Numbered from the stretch's first letter, positions 1 to 8,404 are shown. The stretch is 64,000 nt of DNA from JAGORM01 sp050255815 (GCA_050255815.1 JBLMVJ010000035.1:24919-88918), one strand, 5' to 3'. Notes: generated by a model not told the origin, from the sequence alone. A program made the numbers and translations.

Positions 1-2
1 GA

Positions 3-857
3 TTTATTAACAGCGGAGAGGCTCAGGACTATACCTTAACTATGGTAGATAAATTCAATATTATGAAACAGACATACGGTTACCTGATGCTGCTTTTATT
101 ACCGTTAGGGATCTGGTCAGCAGTAGGAAGTAAAAAACGCATACCACTCTTTTCCTTAATTATTACGGTACTGTTACTTTCTATTGTAATTGCACAACTT
201 CCTTATACGGTAAAATTCTTTACCCTGGCCCGCTTTTTTATTGATGCATTTATTGCCATAGGAATTTATTATGTTCTAAAGCCTATGAACACGTTTTTTA
301 AAGGCTTATCCTTGGGGGTCTTGGTGCTTGCACTAGGCGGACTTCTGGTAATAAATGCGGCTAACTGGAAAGGGATCTTGCGCTACCAGAACAGCTATAC
401 ACAAATATCCCCGTTTGAGCTGCAGGCAGCAAGCTTTTTGAAAAACGCTTATGGAGGATCTTCCGTCCTTATGGTTTCTGATCCGGCAACCCAGAACATG
501 ATGGAGCCTATTTCAGGCGTAAATTCCCAGGGAGGGGCTTATATGAGCACGTATTCCCGGGAAACTCTGGCTGAGGCAGGTACCACAGATAATCCAGTGC
601 GGGCAGCCACAGACCTCTACAAGATTCAGGATAAAATTATACCTGAAGATAAAAGGATTTTAGTCCTTTCAGGGCGCTACTTTGCCTGGCAGAGCGCTTC
701 TATTGGCCTCAAGAAGGCATTTTCTTACAACGTTTGGAACCCTTCAGGACTTACTCTGGAAGATATAGGGAAAATTGACCACATGCTCTCTGATACAACC
801 CATTTTAAGTTGGTTTACCAAAACCCTGAAGTGGCTATTCTAGAGGTAACAAAGTAG
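3..857 (+). CDS. Multi-pass membrane protein, C-terminal part (5' end outside window)
   Basis: The reading frame is open from the first bases of the window, with no stop before the first ATG at 42, so the gene very likely begins upstream and only its C-terminal part is seen. The visible protein has about four hydrophobic segments in its first 110 residues and then about 150 polar residues, which would lie on one side of the membrane. The ending, a hydrophobic strand after a VYQNPEVAIL motif, resembles the C-termini of polytopic GT-C type glycosyltransferases and related envelope proteins, and glycosyltransferases follow on the same strand. This assignment is inference; no catalytic motif is visible in the part present. 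An AT-rich gap with a new promoter separates it from the next gene. Confidence 0.6.
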   Translation, partial: FINSGEAQDYTLTMVDKFNIMKQTYGYLMLLLLPLGIWSAVGSKKRIPLFSLIITVLLLSIVIAQLPYTVKFFTLARFFIDAFIAIGIYYVLKPMNTFFKGLSLGVLVLALGGLLVINAANWKGILRYQNSYTQISPFELQAASFLKNAYGGSSVLMVSDPATQNMMEPISGVNSQGGAYMSTYSRETLAEAGTTDNPVRAATDLYKIQDKIIPEDKRILVLSGRYFAWQSASIGLKKAFSYNVWNPSGLTLEDIGKIDHMLSDTTHFKLVYQNPEVAILEVTK

Positions 858-878
858 TTTTAATGAAAGCTGGGCAGT

Positions 879-908
879 TTGACTTAGCCCTATAGTTTTT
901 GATACAAT
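879..908 (+). promoter_or_regulatory. Sigma70-type promoter for the 915 small ORF and probably the GT2 gene
   Basis: TTGACT at 879-884, an 18-bp spacer and TACAAT at 903-908. The -10 ends six nucleotides before an ATG at 915, so transcription should begin at or next to that codon. Confidence 0.6.
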
Positions 909-914
909 ACACAT

Positions 915-992
915 ATGTTTCAGAGTGAACTGTTCCACTTAGATAGTGGAGCATCCCTTCGGGCAAGTTCTTCTGAACCAATTTTAGTTTAA
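915..992 (+). CDS. Possible 25-residue leader peptide in a structured leader
   Basis: This short ORF (MFQSELFH...) starts exactly where a leaderless transcript from the 879-908 promoter would start and ends 10 nt before the next gene. Its first residues MFQ repeat those of the downstream GT2 (MFQN). The RNA can fold: GAACT (931-935) and AGTTC enclose a TCCACT/AGTGGA hairpin and a small CCC-TTC-GGG hairpin. That arrangement would suit attenuation of the downstream gene, or the region may simply be a structured 5' UTR whose ATG is fortuitous. No homology is recognisable. Confidence 0.3.
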   Translation: MFQSELFHLDSGASLRASSSEPILV

Positions 993-1002
993 AAATTAAA
1001 GT

Positions 1003-1764
1003 ATGTTTCAGAATAAAAAAGTTTCAGTCATTATTCCATGCAGAAATGAGGAGGCTGCGCTCTATTCCATGCTGCAAAATATCCCCTCTATAGTAGATGA
1101 AGTTATTGTGGTTGATAACGGATCTACTGATAATACGGCCTTTATTGCTACCACCTTAGGGGCAAAAGTCATCAAAGAAAAAAAACAAGTTGACGGTGTA
1201 GGTTATGGATTTGCCCACCAGACCGGAATGAAACATGCAAAAGGTGATTTCATAGTTGCCCTAGATGGGGATAATACTTACCCTATAGAAAAGATCCCGG
1301 AAATCCTGGCTTATATGGAAAAAGCGCGGGTGGATTTTGTGTCCTGCGCTCGCTTCCCGCTTTCTAACACTGCTGCCATTTCCAAACTACGGCAGTTGGG
1401 TGTTAAAATTTTAAATTTAGAGGCTTCCCTTTTGTTTGGGTACCATATGAAAGACGTGTTAAGCGGCATGTGGGTTATGAGAAAAGAATGTGTAAGAAAA
1501 TTGAACGCAAAATCAGGAGAATGGAATTTCTCCCCTGAAATCAAACTTACCGCATTAATGCATCCTGAGATCAGGTTCTCTGAATACCATATTTCCCACT
1601 CTATCCGTTATAACGGCGTCTCAAAACAGCAGATCTGGAAAACAGGATTAAACCACATGTTTTATATTCTGGAGCTCCGGACAAAATACGCTAAGATGCA
1701 CCTGCCCAGACTTAACGTACAGTTTAGCTTTTATAAAGCTGCCTGGGCAAAACTGACTGCCTAA
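1003..1764 (+). CDS. Family 2 glycosyltransferase (dolichol-phosphate-mannose synthase-like)
   Basis: A 253-residue GT-A fold protein that probably transfers a sugar from a nucleotide donor to a lipid carrier or glycan at the cytoplasmic face of the membrane. Seen: the N-terminal nucleotide-binding strand VIIPCRNEE (about 9-17), VVDNGSTDNT (about 36-45) and the metal-binding DXD element LDGD (87-90). It has no C-terminal membrane helices, unlike the GT2 at 46006-46950. The next gene begins 6 nt after its stop, so it is probably cotranscribed with the GT4 at 1770. The exact substrate cannot be told from sequence. Confidence 0.85.
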   Translation: MFQNKKVSVIIPCRNEEAALYSMLQNIPSIVDEVIVVDNGSTDNTAFIATTLGAKVIKEKKQVDGVGYGFAHQTGMKHAKGDFIVALDGDNTYPIEKIPEILAYMEKARVDFVSCARFPLSNTAAISKLRQLGVKILNLEASLLFGYHMKDVLSGMWVMRKECVRKLNAKSGEWNFSPEIKLTALMHPEIRFSEYHISHSIRYNGVSKQQIWKTGLNHMFYILELRTKYAKMHLPRLNVQFSFYKAAWAKLTA

Positions 1765-1769
1765 TATCC

Positions 1770-2978
1770 ATGAGAATTCTTTTAATCACCCCATATTTCT
1801 ATCCCCATAAAGGGGGAAGCCAGCAGTATGCGCTGGAGCTCTATAAAACCATCATGAAGCAGAATAAAGATATTCAAGTTGATGTCCTCACCTATAACAC
1901 AGACCAGTCAAAAAGTGTGGAAGAATATGAAGGGTTTACCATCTACCGTGTGCCTTGTGTCCAACTCCTGAAGGGACAATTTGCTATTCCTCATTATTGG
2001 GAGCTGAGAAAAACACTGAATAAACTATTCAGGGAAAACCGCTATACGTTTGTGAATAGCCATACGCGGTTTTTTGAAAGTTCCTGGTGGGCGCCGTATG
2101 TTGCTTCACATTTCCATACCAAATCTATCCTGACTGACCATTGCGCAGCACATCCCACCCATAAAACTAAACTGGTTACCGGCGTGTCATACGTAATAGA
2201 TAAATTCATAGCGCCCCTGTTTTTGCAAAAATATGACTATATTACCGTGACTAATAAAGCCACCCAGGATTTCTTAAGCTCACTTATTTCAAAAGAGTCA
2301 GAGGTTATTTATGGCGGCGTAGATACAAAACTCTTTAAACCCAGGACAAACAGGAGCAAAGAAAGAAAAATTTTAGGGATCAAAAAAAGATTTTCAAAGA
2401 ATGATGTGGTGGTAGCATTTGTAGGCCGCATGATCTATTCCAAGGGTCCGCAAATACTTTTGGAAGCAGCCAAAAAAATTACAAAAAAATACCCGCGGGC
2501 ATACTTTATTTTTGGAGGAAACGGTAGCCTGTACCCTGAGCTTTCTGCCTTCCAAAATGACCATATTTTCTTTACCGGAGAGCTCACAAAAGAAGAAATA
2601 TCTGACCTGTTAGCCAAGTCCGATGTCCTGGTTCATCCTTCTTTACACCATGAAGGCTTTCCAAATGTTATTTTAGAAGCAGGAGCAGCAGGCTGTGCAG
2701 TTATTGCAACAAATATGGGCGGAACGTATGAAATTATTACCCCCAGAACCGGGATCATGGTAAAACCAACAGTTTCAGCAGTAAGCTCAAAACTGGAGCT
2801 CCTAATAAAAAATGGCTTGCAAAGACGTAAATTGGGAAACAGCCTGCATAAATGGGTAGCTGATAATTACGACTGGAAAAGGATTGCGAAGGTATACCAA
2901 AAATCCATGCAGGAAAAGATCCGGGAAAATACGTTACTGTTCCCAACCATGCGGATGCGCTCTATACCACGTCACTAA
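1770..2978 (+). CDS. Family 4 glycosyltransferase (GT-B fold)
   Basis: A 402-residue retaining glycosyltransferase of the type that builds cell-surface polysaccharide or glycolipid. The N-terminal acceptor domain carries the GGSQQY loop (about 15-20). The C-terminal donor domain has VAFVGRMIYSKG and the sugar-nucleotide site HEGFPNVILEAGAAG (about 292-306) with the expected E-x7-E spacing. It follows the GT2 with a 6-nt gap. Its last 45 bases overlap the 3' end of galE on the other strand, so the tail (about 15 residues) is encoded in antisense to galE. The linkage made is unknown. Confidence 0.88.
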   Translation: MRILLITPYFYPHKGGSQQYALELYKTIMKQNKDIQVDVLTYNTDQSKSVEEYEGFTIYRVPCVQLLKGQFAIPHYWELRKTLNKLFRENRYTFVNSHTRFFESSWWAPYVASHFHTKSILTDHCAAHPTHKTKLVTGVSYVIDKFIAPLFLQKYDYITVTNKATQDFLSSLISKESEVIYGGVDTKLFKPRTNRSKERKILGIKKRFSKNDVVVAFVGRMIYSKGPQILLEAAKKITKKYPRAYFIFGGNGSLYPELSAFQNDHIFFTGELTKEEISDLLAKSDVLVHPSLHHEGFPNVILEAGAAGCAVIATNMGGTYEIITPRTGIMVKPTVSAVSSKLELLIKNGLQRRKLGNSLHKWVADNYDWKRIAKVYQKSMQEKIRENTLLFPTMRMRSIPRH

Positions 2979-3941
2979 CGAGTCAATACTCTGCTCCAGC
3001 GTATGTTCCGGGCTCCATTTTAAAAGCTCTTTTGCACGCGTTATATCTGCAACCATTTTGGCATATTCACCCTGGCGCGTTTGTGATTTTTCCAAAGGCA
3101 ACTGAGCACCTGTTTTTTGCTCTACAGCTTTTATAATTTCTAGAACCGAGTTTCCGGATTCTGTCCCTATGTTCATAATTTCACTATTGCCACCATTTAA
3201 AAGATACTCAAGAGCGAGAATATGGGCATTGTTTAGGTCTACTACGTTCACATAATCCCGGATAGGTGTCTTGTCCGGTGTGTCTACCTCAGGACAGGTC
3301 AGATAGAACGGCTCTATCCCTAAAGCACCGCGTACGGCATTCTGCATGAGGTGTACAGAAGGTTTTTTGCTGTCACCTATCATTCCGTCATCTGTTGCCC
3401 CGCAGACGTTAAAATACCGCAAAATAACGTAATTTAGGCCCTTTAATTTTCCGTACCACTCAATCATTTTCTCTGTCATACGTTTTGACTCCCCATACGG
3501 ATTACTGGGGTTGGTGGGATGTTTCTCATCTATGGGAACGTACTGGGCTTCCCCATACACGGCGCAGGTGGAGGAAAAAATAATGTTTTTAATGTTACGG
3601 GAAAGCATGGCTGCCAGAAGGACCTGGGCGGACGTAGTGTTGTTCCCAAAATATTTCTCCGGGCTTTGCATAGATTCATTTACTGAGCAATTGGCTGCAT
3701 AATGGATAACTGCCTCTATGTCCGGATTTGAATCAAGCACGTGTTCTATGTCTTTTTTGATTTCACCTTCATAGATATTCAGGTTATCGCCAAATTTTTC
3801 TTGTAATGCCTGCATTGCACCATGGAATCCCGTGGAAAAGTTATCCAGGGCCACCACCTGGTAGCCTTTTTGGAGGAATAAGTAGGCGGCTACTGACCCT
3901 ATATACCCTGCTGCACCGGTAATTAATATTTTCTTTGCCAT
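2934..3941 (-). CDS. galE: UDP-glucose 4-epimerase
   Basis: Interconverts UDP-glucose and UDP-galactose in the cytoplasm, supplying donors for the neighbouring glycosyltransferases. The 335-residue length is usual for the family. Seen: NAD-binding GAAGYIG (8-14), the DNFSTG segment that binds the adenosine ribose, the SST catalytic serine/threonine element (about 123-125) and the catalytic YGESK (Tyr about 149, Lys +4). The start lies about 9 nt after a TACAAT box on the minus strand. The gene converges on and overlaps the GT4 gene by 45 bp. A related epimerase specificity such as UDP-GlcNAc is possible. Confidence 0.9.
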   Translation of the reverse strand: MAKKILITGAAGYIGSVAAYLFLQKGYQVVALDNFSTGFHGAMQALQEKFGDNLNIYEGEIKKDIEHVLDSNPDIEAVIHYAANCSVNESMQSPEKYFGNNTTSAQVLLAAMLSRNIKNIIFSSTCAVYGEAQYVPIDEKHPTNPSNPYGESKRMTEKMIEWYGKLKGLNYVILRYFNVCGATDDGMIGDSKKPSVHLMQNAVRGALGIEPFYLTCPEVDTPDKTPIRDYVNVVDLNNAHILALEYLLNGGNSEIMNIGTESGNSVLEIIKAVEQKTGAQLPLEKSQTRQGEYAKMVADITRAKELLKWSPEHTLEQSIDSLVTWYRAHPHGWEQ

Positions 3942-3973
3942 TTGGGGTTAATTGTAGCAAATTACCACAAAAA

Positions 3974-4158
3974 AAGCTTCCGGGTTTAACGGAGAGGGAT
4001 GTTCTCCGTAAAGCCATAAAAAAACTCCTGACCCTTACGGAGAATAAGAATCCCTGCCCAAGACTCCTACTCTCCGTAACGATCAGGAGCAATGGGACAT
4101 GCCCAAGACTCCTGCTCCGATTTATCGGAGTGACTTTCTCCCTTTAAACCGGAAGCTT
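3974..4158. repeat. Large imperfect inverted repeat with nested hairpins
   Basis: The outer arms AAGCTTCCGGGTTTAA (from 3974) and TTTAAACCGGAAGCTT (to 4158) are complementary. Inside lie TTCTCCGTAAAG/CTTACGGAGAA and the perfect stem CTCCGATTTATCGGAG, and GCCCAAGACTCCT occurs twice (4056-4068 and 4101-4113). No credible ORF is present. It could be a structured RNA, a miniature repeat element or a composite terminator for galE. Confidence 0.45.
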
Positions 4159-4255
4159 CAAAAAGCCCAGTATATTGGGAAAAACGGAAATATATTTTCG
4201 TGAAAATAGTTGTAAAAACAATCTATTTTCATCAAAATAGCTTCATCAATTTTCC

Positions 4256-4284
4256 TTGACAGGAAAATATATTTTTGCTAATTT
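4256..4284 (+). promoter_or_regulatory. Strong sigma70-type promoter
   Basis: Perfect TTGACA (4256-4261), a 17-bp spacer and TAATTT (4279-4284) with an extended TGC element before the -10. No ORF follows; it drives the small RNA candidate at 4291-4406. Confidence 0.65.
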
Positions 4285-4290
4285 TATCTC

Positions 4291-4406
4291 AAAGTACTAG
4301 TCTCACCCTGCCTAGAGACTATGTACTTATAAATTTTCTAAAAGAGCATTGCTTTTCGTACTTAAGAATTTATACAACTAGTAGCGAAAGCGATGCTCTT
4401 TTTTTT
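4291..4406 (+). ncRNA. Small structured RNA candidate with intrinsic terminator
   Basis: From the predicted start at about 4291 the transcript folds into a first hairpin (4292-4328, AGTACTAGTCTC against GAGACTATGTACT) and a second long stem (AGAGCATTGCTTTTCG at 4343-4358 against CGAAAGCGATGCTCT at 4385-4399) that runs straight into eight T residues. Promoter, two stems and terminator within 150 bp with no ORF is the layout of a bacterial small RNA. I cannot match it to 6S, SRP or tmRNA by eye. Confidence 0.5.
4341..4406 (+). terminator. Rho-independent terminator of the small RNA candidate
   Basis: About 15 paired bases with one or two mismatches, an A/T-rich 26-nt loop and an uninterrupted T8 run at 4399-4406. 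Confidence 0.6.
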
Positions 4407-4421
4407 GGTAAAGTACTGCTC

Positions 4422-4568
4422 TCAGAGCAAGACTACCGGAATATGTAACCCTTTTTTCAAAAGCTCCTTCAATTGCTCTTTTCCCACCTTGTCCACGGTT
4501 ATCTGATATAAATCCGTCTCAAAATTCTGCTTCTTTTTTTCTTTGGTAAACAATTTAAAGAGCTTCAT
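4422..4568 (-). CDS. Hypothetical 48-residue protein, leaderless
   Basis: Not recognised. It reads MKLFKLFTKEKKK at the N-terminus, then a polar central part with KEQLKELLKKG (probably an amphipathic helix), and ends hydrophobically with HIPVVLL. Support comes from its promoter (4578-4606), whose -10 ends nine nucleotides before the ATG, and from a compact ORF with balanced composition. It could be a small basic regulator or a membrane-associated peptide; I assign no function. Confidence 0.45.
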   Translation of the reverse strand: MKLFKLFTKEKKKQNFETDLYQITVDKVGKEQLKELLKKGLHIPVVLL

Positions 4569-4577
4569 AACAGATAA

Positions 4578-4606
4578 AGTATACCACTTCTTGTCAACTC
4601 TTTCAA
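4578..4606 (-). promoter_or_regulatory. Promoter of the 48-codon gene
   Basis: Minus strand: TTGAAA (4606-4601), a 17-bp spacer and TATACT (4583-4578) with an extended TG. Transcription would begin close to the ATG at 4568. Confidence 0.6.
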
Positions 4607-4862
4607 CCTATAGATAAACAGTCTACACCCTAGAGTTTTTAGGCATACAAAAAGGATTGTTAAATCAATGAAAAAAAATCACAGAAAAAAATGTGGATAA
4701 CTTTAGGGAAAATATTTTACCTCTTGACAGAGAATGTTAACGGGTTAAAAGGTTAAGAAAATTAAAGGGTTTTAAAAAAAACGGAAAGAGTTTGGGGATA
4801 AGAAAAATTTGAGCAAACATCCAACTCGTTAACACGTGAACACGTTAACCGGTTAATAGTTT
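4607..4862. other. AT-rich intergenic stretch with a DnaA-box-like site and GTTAAC repeats
   Basis: No gene is visible. It holds TGTGGATAA at 4692-4700 (complement of the consensus DnaA box TTATCCACA), a run of GTTAA-type words around 4737-4756, and a partly palindromic cluster GTTAACACGTG...CACGTTAACC near 4828-4852. It may be regulatory or simply AT-rich spacer; an origin is possible but not supported by neighbouring dnaA or dnaN genes. Confidence 0.3.
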
Positions 4863-5693
4863 TTACTCTACCATGCGGCCAAAGAAGATGCGGCCGGCAT
4901 CAGTGGCTATGACGCGGGAAACTACTACCTTTATAGTCTTATCTATGAGGTTTTCACCGTTTTCTACTACTATCATGGTACCATCAGGCAAGTACCCTAC
5001 CCCCTGGTTAGGGCCTTTTCCACGTTGCACTATCTTCACAAAAAACTCTTCACCCGGAACCGCCGTAGTCTTTAAGATATTTGCCATTTCAAACAAATCT
5101 ATAGACGTGGCACCGGTTATCCGGGCTTTTTTAGAGAGGTTGTAGTCACATGTAATAATCCGTCCACGGGTCTTTCTGGCATAGCCAATAATCCGTTCAT
5201 CTACCGGCTTTTTTCCGTCCTCATCATCTACGTTTAGCATCTTTACCCCGCGCATCTTCCGGAAATCCTCCAGGCTCTTTAAAGCGTTCCTGCCACGTTC
5301 TTTTTTAACGTCATCTTTAGAATCCGCAATGTTCTTTAATTCATCTAAAACACCGGAAAGGATGACGAAATTACCAATAAATACGCCAATTTTTACCAGG
5401 TCAAACACGCGGCCGTCTATAATAGCGGATGTATCCAGAATAAAACCGGGATCTTCTTTTTCTTTACTTGACCGTTTTCTGGAAGCAGGCCTGGGGACAC
5501 TCTGGACTACCCGCTTTGCTACTTCTTCAGCAATCTGGGCAACTACTTTAGGCGGAAGTAAAATGCCCTGCACTGCCTGGCGCGCTATCCCACGCGCATT
5601 TTTATTAGACACTATCACTTCTGGGATCTCCTCCGTGCTTTTACGAGGTTTTTTTACTGCTGTTTTTTTTGTGGATGATTTCTTAACTGCCAT
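4863..5693 (-). CDS. PIN-TRAM domain protein (YacL-like, soluble form)
   Basis: A 276-residue putative Mg-dependent nuclease. Residues 1-80 are Lys/Arg rich and probably disordered. The PIN domain (about 83-200) has the expected acidic residues: FILDTS (D87), a second Asp at 93, E118, D165 and CDYN (D183). The C-terminus (about 208-276) is a TRAM-type RNA-binding domain with GKGPNQGVGYLPDGTMIVVENG. In Firmicutes the relative YacL carries N-terminal membrane helices and sits by radA; here the membrane part is replaced by a basic tail but the radA neighbour is kept. A palindrome, CACGTAACGTG at 5718-5728, lies in its promoter. Confidence 0.8.
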   Translation of the reverse strand: MAVKKSSTKKTAVKKPRKSTEEIPEVIVSNKNARGIARQAVQGILLPPKVVAQIAEEVAKRVVQSVPRPASRKRSSKEKEDPGFILDTSAIIDGRVFDLVKIGVFIGNFVILSGVLDELKNIADSKDDVKKERGRNALKSLEDFRKMRGVKMLNVDDEDGKKPVDERIIGYARKTRGRIITCDYNLSKKARITGATSIDLFEMANILKTTAVPGEEFFVKIVQRGKGPNQGVGYLPDGTMIVVENGENLIDKTIKVVVSRVIATDAGRIFFGRMVE

Positions 5694-5710
5694 ATGTAAT
5701 TCAGCTTCAA

Positions 5711-5728
5711 TTATAACACGTAACGTGA
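5711..5728 (-). promoter_or_regulatory. -10 box with an adjacent palindromic operator candidate
   Basis: Minus strand TATAAT (5716-5711) precedes the PIN-TRAM gene. The 11-bp palindrome CACGTAACGTG (5718-5728) sits where a repressor would block the spacer. A second perfect palindrome, TACCACGTAGTGGTA, lies about 30-45 bp further upstream. The -35 is poor. Confidence 0.35.
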
Positions 5729-5847
5729 TATATCGGAATTCAGAATTGAATCCCGTTATACCACGTAGTGGTACAGAAGCAATGCGATTCTATCATAGCT
5801 CAAACAACGTTAGATTACGTTCTAGTCCTGAGAAGATTCTGAGAATA

Positions 5848-7242
5848 TTAGGAAAGTTTGCTAACCAGAGGTAATAATCCCTTTGCAGTTTCCATGGTCA
5901 CGGCTTTAAACCCAAACTTCTTTGCCTCCTTGATACGTTTTTCCAGGTTCATAACCTTCTTAATCTCTCCCAACAGGCCTACCTCTGCTATGGCAGCAGT
6001 TTTAGCAAGCGATTTTCCTTTCAGGGAGCTTATGATAGACAGGCACACTGCCAGGTCTGAAGCCGGCTCTGATATCTTAAAGCCACCTACTACATTTACG
6101 TACACATCATACTTATCCAGCGGCAGCTTTCCATGTTTCTGCAGGATAGCCAGCAAGAGTTCCAGGCGTTTCTCTGAAACACCGTTTGCAACGCGGCGGG
6201 GAAAAGCCAGGCTGGAATGGATTACTAATGCTTGTATCTCTACTAAAATAGGTCTGCTCCCCTCCATGATAACTGCTACACAAGAACCGGGGGAAGCAAC
6301 AGAGTCACCCATGAACAATTCAGACAAGTCTGTAATTTGTTTAAGGCCATATTCTTCCATACCAAATATTCCCACCTCTGAGGTATCCCCAAACCTGTTT
6401 TTAAATGCCCGTAGAATACGCACTCCGGTCATTTTCTCTCCTTCCAGGTATAACACGGTATCAACCATATGGGACAACATCATAGGGCCTGCCACCATCC
6501 CTTCCTTAGTCACATGGCCTATGAGAAAAACCGGGGTGTGAGTAGTCTTTGCAAAAGCTACAAGCCTACCCGTAGCATGGCGCACCTGGGGAATAGAACC
6601 TGCATAACCGGGGACGTCCCCACTCTCCATAGTCTGGATTGAGTCAATGATCAGCAGGTCAAAGTGTTCTTGCTGTGCCTGCTCCAGGGCTAAATCTATG
6701 TCTGAGGTAGCTAAGATAAATAAATTTTCCGAGTTAGTTTTCCTGTCTTTTTGCAGCCTTTGTGCCCGGAGAGTAACTTGCGCTTCAGATTCTTCACCGG
6801 TAACATACAGTATCTTGCGGGTGGCGGGTAGCGAGTGGCTTGTAGTTTTCTCACCACCTGCTACGTGCCCTTTGCTATCTGCCAGGTTAAGCGCCGTCTG
6901 TAAAAGTATTGTTGACTTACCAACCCCCGGATCTCCTGAAAGTAAGACTACGGAACCGGGGACAATCCCGGCTCTGGCCTCCTCCCCCAAAACTCTATCA
7001 AACTCTGAGAACCCCGTAGAAAACCGCTCTACCAAATTTACTTTCACATCACTTATCCTGGTCGGCTTTGCTGAGGAAACGAATTTGGAACTGTGACTCT
7101 TTGCCCCTCTGCCCCTCTGACTCTCAGAAGTCTTAAACTCTTTCATGGTATTCCATTCCCCACACTCCGGGCATTTTCCGTACCATTTTTGCGAGTCGTA
7201 TCCGCAACTACTGCAGACGAATGAAATATTAGTTTTAGACAT
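5848..7242 (-). CDS. radA: DNA repair protein RadA (Sms)
   Basis: A RecA-related ATPase that promotes branch migration during recombination and repair. The 464 residues show the complete architecture: a C4 zinc finger (C10, C13, C24, C27), Walker A GDPGVGKS (103-110), Walker B LLIID (about 196-200), the RadA signature KNRFG (281-285), and a C-terminal Lon-protease-like domain with GGFKISEPASDLAVCLSI. It lies in the same direction as the PIN-TRAM gene, with about 150 bp of palindrome-containing spacer between them. Confidence 0.96.
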   Translation of the reverse strand: MSKTNISFVCSSCGYDSQKWYGKCPECGEWNTMKEFKTSESQRGRGAKSHSSKFVSSAKPTRISDVKVNLVERFSTGFSEFDRVLGEEARAGIVPGSVVLLSGDPGVGKSTILLQTALNLADSKGHVAGGEKTTSHSLPATRKILYVTGEESEAQVTLRAQRLQKDRKTNSENLFILATSDIDLALEQAQQEHFDLLIIDSIQTMESGDVPGYAGSIPQVRHATGRLVAFAKTTHTPVFLIGHVTKEGMVAGPMMLSHMVDTVLYLEGEKMTGVRILRAFKNRFGDTSEVGIFGMEEYGLKQITDLSELFMGDSVASPGSCVAVIMEGSRPILVEIQALVIHSSLAFPRRVANGVSEKRLELLLAILQKHGKLPLDKYDVYVNVVGGFKISEPASDLAVCLSIISSLKGKSLAKTAAIAEVGLLGEIKKVMNLEKRIKEAKKFGFKAVTMETAKGLLPLVSKLS

Positions 7243-7256
7243 ATTTCCGAGGGAAT

Positions 7257-7318
7257 TTAGAGTCTAGAATTCAGATTTCAGAATTAAATTTTGAATTCTA
7301 AATTTTGAATTCTAAATT
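7257..7318. repeat. AT-rich GAATTC/TTTAGAATT repeat, family B copy 1
   Basis: The spacer between radA and the S1-domain gene consists of reiterated AATTCAGA, TTTGAATTCTAAA and TTTAGA words. Similar stretches lie at 20288-20352 and 28579-28648. It can fold into hairpins on both strands. Confidence 0.5.
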
Positions 7319-8404
7319 CTACCGGTATCCTACGAAGGTCTTCGTAACAATAGGAGATAATACAACTACTCTCTTTTTGGTATCAACTTCTACCACTTCT
7401 GCACTTACAGACTGTCCTGGTTCATAGGTGGTACCTGCAGGAATCTTGCTGGAAGAAATAAATCCATTTACACCGTCTCCCAGTTTAACAGTCACACCCT
7501 TTGACCTTACATCTGAAACGGTCCCGGTTACTTTCTCTTCCGGCTTAAACTTCTCTGCTGCTTTAGCAAATGAGTCGTTGAGCAGAGATTTTACTGAAAG
7601 GTTTACCCTCCTGTTCTCTGCGTCTACGCTTAACACTACCGCCTCAAATGCATCACCTTTTTTATATAAATCATTTAAGTTCTCTACCCTCTCATGGGAA
7701 ATCTCAGAAATATGGATAAAACCTTCGGTAAGTTTTCCTTCTGTTGCCTGCGTAGTCACATACACACCATATGATGCAACCTGGGAAACAGTTACCGGCA
7801 CTTTTTTATCTTTGGGGAAAAGTTTGCGCAAAATCTCTGCATCAGTTACATATGAAACAGCTTTCTGGGAAAAAATAGCCCTCTTTTTTGTTTTGTCAGA
7901 CTCAATAATTTTTACTTCTATAGTTTTGCCGCTTAGGTTCTCTCCGTCAAGCACCTGTGAGTTAGGAAGAAAACCGCGGATGCCATTTTCTGCTTCAACA
8001 AAAAATCCGCCGCGGGTAGGTTCTAAAACTTTCACGCTTACGGTCAGGTTATCTGCCAGTGCCTTGTCTAAATTAGAGAAAATGAGGTTGCCCAGCGTAC
8101 GGCGCAGAGAAACAACAGGAAAACCCTCTTCTGCTTCAGGAGAAATAACAACAGCTTTTACTTTTTCTCCTACTTTCAGCATGGAAAGCAGGTGGTTGAG
8201 GTTATTTTTATCAACTTCCAGAACTAATGCATCTGATTTTGCACCAATATCTAAAAGGATTTCTTGGGGAGTGAGTTTTTTAACGGTTCCTTCTACTTCC
8301 TCACCTTTTTTAAACACCTTAAAACTTGAGGATGACCTGGCCATGAGCTCAGCCATGGAAGAAGCATGTCCTGGATTAGATGCGTTTTTGCTTGAAGTTG
8401 GCAC
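7319..8404 (-). CDS. S1 RNA-binding domain protein (ribosomal protein S1-like)
   Basis: A 361-residue protein made of about four S1/OB-fold domains (roughly 32-100, 118-180, 198-268, 284-352). The clearest is the third, with GVYVTTQATEGKLTEGFIHISEIS, and the fourth, with GVTVKLGDGVNGFISSSKI. It probably binds mRNA and helps the 30S subunit, like short S1 homologues in Gram-positive and CPR bacteria. The frame is opened by GTG at 8404, preceded by GGGGA at a fair distance. A later in-frame ATG (residue 17) is an alternative start. It may be true rpsA or a related RNA-binding protein. Confidence 0.85.
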   Translation of the reverse strand: MPTSSKNASNPGHASSMAELMARSSSSFKVFKKGEEVEGTVKKLTPQEILLDIGAKSDALVLEVDKNNLNHLLSMLKVGEKVKAVVISPEAEEGFPVVSLRRTLGNLIFSNLDKALADNLTVSVKVLEPTRGGFFVEAENGIRGFLPNSQVLDGENLSGKTIEVKIIESDKTKKRAIFSQKAVSYVTDAEILRKLFPKDKKVPVTVSQVASYGVYVTTQATEGKLTEGFIHISEISHERVENLNDLYKKGDAFEAVVLSVDAENRRVNLSVKSLLNDSFAKAAEKFKPEEKVTGTVSDVRSKGVTVKLGDGVNGFISSSKIPAGTTYEPGQSVSAEVVEVDTKKRVVVLSPIVTKTFVGYR

